DNA from: JACCXJ01 sp052387115
GTDB lineage: Bacteria; Pseudomonadota; Gammaproteobacteria; JACCXJ01
Direction: 5' to 3'
Assembly (NCBI GenBank): GCA_052387115.1
Contig: JBQTJM010000353.1
Span: forward strand, 1-15,901
DNA: 15,901 nucleotides
Shown: positions 11,173 through 15,901 of the stretch, piece after piece
Layout: every line of letters begins with the position of its first letter
Numbering within the stretch: position 1 is the first letter of the stretch
Position numbers and translations under genes: made by a program
The notes under the pieces: model-generated
What the model was told of the DNA's origin: nothing
What the model saw: the letters and a program-made list of their open reading frames with translations, nothing else
Database searches by the model: none

Positions 11173-14073
11173 ATGAGACCAACACGCCTGTGGTTGCTGC
11201 TCCTTTTCCACGCGGTCGCCGGAGCGGCGGAGCTTCCCGAGCCGAGCGTCCTGCGCGGCTGGATCGAAGAGATGAAGTCGTCCGCGCGCGGGCCCTTCGT
11301 CGCCATCCGCTGGTTCTGCAAGGACGGTAGTGTCCTGGCGGCGCGTGCGCCGGGCGGCTGCGCTGAACACCGCGGGGGTTATCAGCACGGGGAATGGTCG
11401 GCCGAGGTGAAGCGCCTTCGGGACGGTGGCTATTTCGTCGCCAACATCCTGGCGGATCTCGACCCGGCCATCCTCGCGGCCCGGCCGCTGGACGCCGAGG
11501 CCTTGACGCAGGTCCTCATCGAACAGTTCCTGCTGGCCGCCGACGACGGCTGGGTCCTGCGGCGGGCGCGTTACTATCGCGGCGCGTTTCAGGCCGAGGA
11601 CGATGCCAAGGGCACACGCACGCTGCTCGCGAGGCTGGCGGCGCAGACGGACTGGGCGACGCGCGGGTTTCTGCCCCTCCGGACCGCGGCGCGCCTCCTG
11701 CCGCATCGCGAAGACGCGCGCTCCTGGTCGGCGGTGCGCGACGAGGCCCTGGCGCTGGCCGGCAGCGACCCGCGATTCCAGGACATCCGCATCAAGATCC
11801 ACAACCGACCCGATCCGGTCGATGTGGCGCGGGTGCGGGACTACGCCGCCGGGGTCACGGACGAACGGTTCAAGGCCCGCTACCTGAAGCTCGCGGCGGA
11901 CCTGGATCGCCTGTATGCGCCCGCACCGCTGCTCCCACCCATCGAGGCGCTGCTGAAAGGGGTCGGGGACCCCGGCTTGTCGCGCGAGGTGCGCTCCGCG
12001 GCCGACGGGCTCCGGGTGGGCGAGCCCCTGGCGCGTTTTCGCGCGACGGCGGCGCTCATGGCGGCCCTGCGCACGCACCTCGCGCGGCTACCGGCGCGCC
12101 TGCGCGTCGAGGCGCTGGACTTGAGCCTCGCCGCCGAGGCCGAGCATTTCTCCCAGGCGAGCGTCTTACGCAGCCAGATCCCCCAGGCCAGCCGTCACGA
12201 GCGGTTGAATTGGCTGCGCGCCAGCGCGCAGGCCGTCTACGGGGCGGGACTCATTTCTCAACGCGAGCTACGAGCCCTTGACGAGTCGTTCTCGGGGCTC
12301 GACGGGGAGCTCGTGGGCGTCGGGGAGTATCTCGCGCGGATGGACTATCTGGAACGGCTGCCCGGCTGGTGCAGCGCCTGGATGCGGCTCCATTTCAGCG
12401 CCGCCATGGAGAAGCTCGCGGTGCTCGAGCCGCTGGCCGGCCGATTCGATCAGGAGCAACTGCGCGCCAGCCCGGCGTTTTTTTACTCGGCGCTCATAGA
12501 CGGCCTGTTAGGCGATGCCCAGCACCAGGCCGGTCTAAAACGCGAGCTGTTCGGGGAGAACGTGGCCTCGGGTCTACGGGCCCTGAACCCCGGGGTGGCG
12601 CGCGGGCGCTTGTACGCCGGGACCGCGCACGGCACGTGGGCGGCCGACGGGATCTACCTCCTGCCCGAGACCACCGCCGATCTGCCGCCGGTGGCCGGGA
12701 TCCTGACCGCCGGTCACGGCAATCCCCTCTCGCACGTGCAGCTCCTGGCCCGCAACCTCGGGATCCCCAACGTGGCCATCGCCGAGACCTTGATCCCACG
12801 CTTGAGGGCCCATCGGATGGAGACCGTGGTGCTCGCCGTGAGCCCGCGCGGGGCGGTCCAGCTCGCGCCCGATCGCGGCGACATCGCGGCACTTCTCGGG
12901 GATGAGCGAGGGGCGGCCCCGCGGTTGGTGATCTTGCCGGACCTCGAAAAGCTCGATCTCGCGACGCGAGAGCCGGTGCCGCTCGCCCGGCTCCGGGCCT
13001 CGGACTCGGGCCGGCGGGTCGGACCCAAGGCCGCCAAGCTCGGGGAGCTCTACTTTCACTACCCGGAGGCCGGGACGGTGGGCCTCGCCATCCCCTTCGG
13101 AGTGTTTCGCCAGCTCCTGGATCGTCCCCTGGCCGGGACCGGCCAGGGCGCCTACGACTGGATGGTGAGCGAGTACCGGCGCATCGCGGGGCTCGACGGC
13201 GCCGCGCGTCGCGAGGCCACCGAGCGACTGCGAGCGCGCATGGAGGACTGGGTGCGGGAGACCGATCCGGGCGCGGCGCTACGCGCGCGTTTGCGGCCGG
13301 CGATGGGACAGGTATTCGGGCGCGAGGGCGGCTACGGGGTATTCGTGCGTAGCGACACCAACGTCGAGGACCTCCCCGGATTCACGGGCGCCGGGCTCAA
13401 TCTCACGGTTCCGAACGTGGTCGGTTTCGAGCGGGTGATGCAGGCGCTGTCCGATGTCTGGGCCTCGCCCTATTCGGCCCGTGCCTACGGCTGGCGCCAG
13501 GCGCACATGGTCGAGCCCCAACATGTCTACACCGCGGTGCTGTTGTTAAAGAGCGTACCGGCCGAGAAGTCCGGCGTCCTGGTGACGGCCGACGTCGATA
13601 GCGGGGACACCGAATGGCTATCGGTGGCGGTCAACGAAGGCGTGGGCGGGGCGGTGGACGGACAGTTGGCCGAGTCCCTGCGGATCCACCGTGCCACCGG
13701 CGCGGTGCGGCTCCTGGCGTCGGCCACCGCGCCAAAGAAACGCGTCTTGCTGCCCCAAGGGGGGGTGAGCCAGGTCCCGGCGAGCGGGGCCGAGGCGGTG
13801 CTGAGCCCGAACGAGATCCAGGCCCTACGCGACCTCGCCACCGGTTTGGCCGAGCGCTTCCCGCCGATCGTAGATGCCGAGGGACGGCCTGCGCCCGCCG
13901 ACATCGAGTTCGGTTTTCACAAGGGCCGCCTGGTGCTGTTCCAGATCCGGCCGTTCCTGGAGAGCGCAGAGGCCCGCCGCCATACCTATCTTCAGGCGCT
14001 CGATCAGGCCCTCGCGGGGGCCGCGGACAAGCGCGTCGCGATGGCGGGCGTCCCGGGCGGAGGCGGACACTGA
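11173..14073 (+). CDS. Exported phosphohistidine/ATP-grasp protein (PEP synthase- or glucan-water-dikinase-like)
   Basis: A 966-residue protein that starts with a clear signal peptide (MRPTR, hydrophobic LWLLLLFHAVAG, A-x-A-type cleavage near residue 19). Residues about 20-480 are helix-rich and match no family I know. A PEP-utiliser swivelling domain follows, with candidate phosphohistidine H521 (GNPLSHVQLLARNLGIPNVAI). At the C-terminus is a PPDK_N-type ATP-grasp domain: VGPKAAKLGEL with K619 and K622, VRSDTNVEDLPGFTGAGLN at 725-743, VWASPYSARAY, and QIRPF at 924-928. The order, His domain before ATP-grasp and no PEP-binding TIM barrel, is that of plant glucan water dikinases and not of PEP synthase. 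Export is odd for an ATP user, so it may phosphorylate a substrate before or during export, or no longer use ATP. It stands alone on its strand, divergent from SURF1. Confidence 0.85.
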   Translation: MRPTRLWLLLLFHAVAGAAELPEPSVLRGWIEEMKSSARGPFVAIRWFCKDGSVLAARAPGGCAEHRGGYQHGEWSAEVKRLRDGGYFVANILADLDPAILAARPLDAEALTQVLIEQFLLAADDGWVLRRARYYRGAFQAEDDAKGTRTLLARLAAQTDWATRGFLPLRTAARLLPHREDARSWSAVRDEALALAGSDPRFQDIRIKIHNRPDPVDVARVRDYAAGVTDERFKARYLKLAADLDRLYAPAPLLPPIEALLKGVGDPGLSREVRSAADGLRVGEPLARFRATAALMAALRTHLARLPARLRVEALDLSLAAEAEHFSQASVLRSQIPQASRHERLNWLRASAQAVYGAGLISQRELRALDESFSGLDGELVGVGEYLARMDYLERLPGWCSAWMRLHFSAAMEKLAVLEPLAGRFDQEQLRASPAFFYSALIDGLLGDAQHQAGLKRELFGENVASGLRALNPGVARGRLYAGTAHGTWAADGIYLLPETTADLPPVAGILTAGHGNPLSHVQLLARNLGIPNVAIAETLIPRLRAHRMETVVLAVSPRGAVQLAPDRGDIAALLGDERGAAPRLVILPDLEKLDLATREPVPLARLRASDSGRRVGPKAAKLGELYFHYPEAGTVGLAIPFGVFRQLLDRPLAGTGQGAYDWMVSEYRRIAGLDGAARREATERLRARMEDWVRETDPGAALRARLRPAMGQVFGREGGYGVFVRSDTNVEDLPGFTGAGLNLTVPNVVGFERVMQALSDVWASPYSARAYGWRQAHMVEPQHVYTAVLLLKSVPAEKSGVLVTADVDSGDTEWLSVAVNEGVGGAVDGQLAESLRIHRATGAVRLLASATAPKKRVLLPQGGVSQVPASGAEAVLSPNEIQALRDLATGLAERFPPIVDAEGRPAPADIEFGFHKGRLVLFQIRPFLESAEARRHTYLQALDQALAGAADKRVAMAGVPGGGGH

Positions 14074-14097
14074 CCCGACGCCTTGTACGGAAACAAT

Positions 14098-14134
14098 CTG
14101 GGTATTGCCCAGCGCCGTAGCGATTGCGCTGCGG
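14098..14134 (+). terminator. Possible hairpin terminator after the dikinase-like gene
   Basis: Two adjacent stem-loops begin 25 bases after the stop: CTGGG/CCCAG with loop TATTG (14098-14112), then CCGTAGCG/CGCTGCGG with an ATTG loop and one G-T pair (14115-14134). There is no strong T-run, so termination is only suggested. Confidence 0.3.
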
Positions 14135-14412
14135 TCTCATCACCGATCGCGCCGACGGGCTTGCCCAGGCTTAGGCGCCTCGCCCCAGTTGGGAAAGGCA
14201 ACTGCTGAAGCCCTTGGTACAGCAGGGCGAGATCCTGGACAGATGGCGTCCGGAAAAGGAGGCGCTAGTCGTGCATCCTTATGTGGGCTAGCGTACAGAC
14301 GCCTCTCTTTCGGTCCTGTAGCTTGCCCCTACGCGCACGGATACAAGGTAACCTTTATGTTGCTGCGCCGAGGCGCGACCAGAATCAACTATTTTGAACA
14401 GGAGCGCGGACA

Positions 14413-14442
14413 ATGAACTGGGATCAAGTCAAGGGTCACTGA
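14413..14442 (+). pseudogene. Truncated CsbD-like gene start
   Basis: ATG at 14413 encodes MNWDQVKGH and then TGA. MNWDQ(V/I)xG is the typical beginning of CsbD-family small stress proteins (usually 60-70 residues). A good ribosome site, AGGAG at about 14400-14404, precedes it by eight bases. The rest of a CsbD protein is not found in any frame downstream. The short length makes a chance match possible, but start, ribosome site and motif agree. Confidence 0.45.
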
Positions 14443-14559
14443 GAACATTAGGATCGCCTCACCGCTACTCGTGATCTCCGCTACTCTCGATCGCCACGCC
14501 TGCCCCCTCCGTCAGTCGCCGCCGCGCAGCGGGCCTTGCTCTTCAGCTGCTTCCAATTA

Positions 14560-15678
14560 ATGCAACACGGATTATTGGATCTGCCACTGTGGGGCTACAT
14601 CATAGCGGCCTTGCTTCTGACTCATATCACCATCGCCTCCGTGACCATCTTCCTGCATCGCTACCAGGCTCATAGAGCCCTCGAGCTACACCCGATGGCC
14701 AGTCATTTCTTCCGCTTTTGGCTCTGGTTGACAACGGCCATGATCACGAAAGAGTGGGTCGCCGTCCATCGGAAGCACCATGCCAAGTGCGAGACCAGGG
14801 AGGATCCCCACAGCCCCCAGGTGCTGGGTCTCAACAAGGTCCTGTGGCAGGGCGCGGTCTTGTATCATCGGGAGGCCAAGGTAACGGACAACCTATACAC
14901 CTATGGCAAAGGCACGCCCGAGGATCGGGTGGAACGCGTGCTTTACACGCGCTTCCGTAACCTTGGCGTTGTCCTCATGCTGGTCATTGACCTCGTGTTG
15001 TTCGGTCTGGCGGGCGTCCTCATCTGGGTGACCCAGATGATCTGGATCCCGTTTTGGGCGGCGGGTGTCATCAATGGGATCGGACATGACTGGGGGTACC
15101 GCAATCATGAGTGCCCGGATGCCTCGACCAATATCATTCCCTGGGGCGTTCTCATTGGTGGCGAGGAGCTGCACAATAACCACCACGCCTATTCCAGCTC
15201 CGCCAAATTCTCTTCGAAGTGGTGGGAGCTCGATATCGGTTGGATGTACATTTGCCTGCTGGAGAGGATAGGGCTGGCCCGGGTCAAGAAGGTAGCGCCT
15301 AAGCTCGTGATCGGGCCGACCAAACCGATGGTGGACATGGAGACCCTCTGCGCGGTATTAACGCACCGTTTTCAGGTCACGTCACGTTATGGCAAGGAGG
15401 TCCTGGCGCCGGTGCTAAGAGAAGAGTTGCACGAGGCGAACCCTGCCGGTCGTCGGCTGTTGAAACGAGCTCGTAAGCTCCTTGTACGTGACGAATCCTT
15501 GTTGGATGAGGTGTCCAAGGGCGTGCTCGAGAGGGTGCTGCGCGGCAGCCAGTCTTTGGCAGCCACAAACAGCGGCTTCAGGAGATTTGGAAGGGCTCGA
15601 ATCTTAGCCAGGAGACTCTGCTGCACGCACTCCAGGAGTGGTGCAGGCAGGCGGAGGCCACTGGCATCCAGGTATTGA
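14560..15678 (+). CDS. Acyl-CoA/acyl-lipid delta-9 desaturase family protein, C-terminus frameshifted
   Basis: A membrane di-iron fatty acid desaturase that introduces a double bond into acyl chains, controlling membrane fluidity. The three histidine boxes are complete: H33-H38 (HRYQAH), H70-H74 (HRKHH) and H205-H209 (HNNHH). GHDWGYRNHE lies before the third box. Hydrophobic segments flank them (about 13-32, 48-62, and 125-160 around VVLMLVIDLVLFGLAGVLIW). ATG 14560 gives the family-like start MQHGLLDLPLWGY; the frame also allows a TTG at 14536. It most resembles Pseudomonas DesA/DesB-type enzymes as I recall them. After residue 338 the reading frame drifts into a basic, non-family tail, while the true tail continues in another frame. 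The catalytic part is intact, so activity may survive. Confidence 0.92.
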   Translation: MQHGLLDLPLWGYIIAALLLTHITIASVTIFLHRYQAHRALELHPMASHFFRFWLWLTTAMITKEWVAVHRKHHAKCETREDPHSPQVLGLNKVLWQGAVLYHREAKVTDNLYTYGKGTPEDRVERVLYTRFRNLGVVLMLVIDLVLFGLAGVLIWVTQMIWIPFWAAGVINGIGHDWGYRNHECPDASTNIIPWGVLIGGEELHNNHHAYSSSAKFSSKWWELDIGWMYICLLERIGLARVKKVAPKLVIGPTKPMVDMETLCAVLTHRFQVTSRYGKEVLAPVLREELHEANPAGRRLLKRARKLLVRDESLLDEVSKGVLERVLRGSQSLAATNSGFRRFGRARILARRLCCTHSRSGAGRRRPLASRY

Positions 15679-15737
15679 CAGACTTTGCCTTTCGCTTGCG
15701 CGGCTACGTGCGCGAGCTGGCAGAGATCGGACCGTGA
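15574..15737 (+). other. Displaced C-terminal tail of the desaturase (one-base frameshift)
   Basis: Moving to the frame starting CTT at 15576 gives LQEIWKGSNLSQETLLHALQ, then EWCRQAEATGIQVLTDFAFR and LRGYVRELAEIGP, ending at TGA 15735-15737. This is the expected end of the desaturase: homologues end with an (E)WC..AEA(S/T)GI..L..F...L..Y pattern. One missing base at about 15575 (AACAGCGG then CTTCAG) explains the break. A rejoined protein would have about 392 residues, normal for the family. It is either a recent mutation or a sequencing/assembly error. Confidence 0.85.
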
Positions 15738-15774
15738 GGTATCAACCAGGCCATGTCGTATAGATGGCATCATA

Positions 15775-15780
15775 GAGGAG
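15775..15780 (+). promoter_or_regulatory. Ribosome binding site for the terminal lipoprotein gene
   Basis: GAGGAG lies seven bases before the ATG at 15788, supporting this as a real gene start despite the truncation by the window end. Confidence 0.7.
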
Positions 15781-15787
15781 AAGAATC

Positions 15788-15901
15788 ATGAATGTTCACA
15801 AGATACTTTTAGCGAGCCTCCCGGCCATCGTGCTGGGACTCGGAGCGTGCGAGGAAAAGGGTACGGCCGAGAGCGCCGGGGAGGAGATCGATCAAGCGGT
15901 G
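15788..15901 (+). CDS. Small lipoprotein, partial (runs off the window)
   Basis: The first 38 codons are present. The sequence has a basic start (MNVHK), a hydrophobic stretch and the lipobox LGAC, so the Cys at about residue 21 is predicted to be lipidated. It continues EEKGTAESAGEEIDQAV, an acidic, helix-forming sequence. That resembles small proteobacterial lipoproteins with AGExIDQAVE-type repeats, which have no defined function. It has a strong GAGGAG ribosome site and begins 50 bp after the real end of the desaturase, so co-transcription is possible. The rest lies outside the window. Confidence 0.75.
   Translation, partial: MNVHKILLASLPAIVLGLGACEEKGTAESAGEEIDQAV

Larger units (their letters stand above)
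14074..14559 (+). other. Intergenic region between dikinase-like and desaturase genes
   Basis: These 486 bp contain no complete gene. Visible items are a hairpin pair at 14098-14134, a short CsbD-like relic at 14413-14442, and a stretch near 14197-14290 that reads like protein (QLLKPLVQQGEILDRWRPEK) before a stop, without a start or a family match. The desaturase promoter should lie in the last 100 bp, but I cannot place it. Confidence 0.5.

Noticed and set aside
14197..14290. Protein-like stretch QLLKPLVQQGEILDRWRPEK
   Set aside because: Looks coding by eye but has no start, stops soon after, and I cannot name a family; could be a relic but is not called.
1..15901. tRNA, rRNA, riboswitch or CRISPR array
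   Set aside because: Scanned by eye on both strands; no cloverleaf, conserved rRNA stretch, known riboswitch core or regular repeat-spacer array was seen. A covariance-model search would be decisive.

Overview
The window is GC-rich, densely coded bacterial DNA. A gammaproteobacterium is the likely source. This is inferred from the protein flavours (a Pseudomonas DesA/DesB-like acyl desaturase, a SURF1 plus thioredoxin-like cytochrome oxidase assembly pair, PhhB and MoaA types), not from any rRNA or marker gene. I see no tRNA, rRNA, CRISPR array or intact transposase.

Left part (1-4250). A cobalamin-type radical SAM protein (238-1833, +) converges on a small holin-superfamily membrane protein (1922-2404, -). 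Next come a small lipoprotein (2621-3100, +) and a class III nucleotide cyclase fused to an FHA domain (3141-4142, +). The cyclase converges on the next operon across a perfect 31-bp inverted repeat (4144-4242), whose right arm supplies the stop codon of the opposing gene.

Pterin operon (4232-7497, - strand). The order of transcription is queD (6-carboxytetrahydropterin synthase type), a pterin-4a-carbinolamine dehydratase, moaA (GTP 3',8-cyclase), then an unrecognised predicted lipoprotein. Gaps are only 43, 79 and 24 bp. The first three all act on GTP-derived pterin or pterin-like chemistry, so the grouping suggests pterin or molybdenum cofactor metabolism.

Decayed corridor (about 7500-9690). 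It holds a 110-bp near copy of the SURF1 5' end, a frameshifted fragment of an FAD-dependent amine oxidase, an ECF sigma factor with no anti-sigma gene beside it, and about 880 bp with no convincing gene but several hairpin-forming repeats.

Respiratory assembly pair (9687-11086, -). SURF1 overlaps a CxxxC thioredoxin-fold-like membrane protein by four bases (TTGA). The usual cox structural genes are absent from the window.

Right part (11173-15901, +). A large exported protein carries a phosphohistidine swivelling domain followed by a C-terminal PPDK/glucan-water-dikinase-type ATP-grasp domain. After it come a gene-poor 486 bp holding a truncated CsbD-like start, an acyl desaturase with a late frameshift, and the first 38 codons of a small lipoprotein that runs off the window.

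The most interesting items are the exported dikinase-like protein, the cyclase with non-canonical base-selecting residues, the pterin operon with its unknown lipoprotein, the 31-bp inverted repeat, and the SURF1 fragment duplication. I did not find a clear new defence or mobile system.
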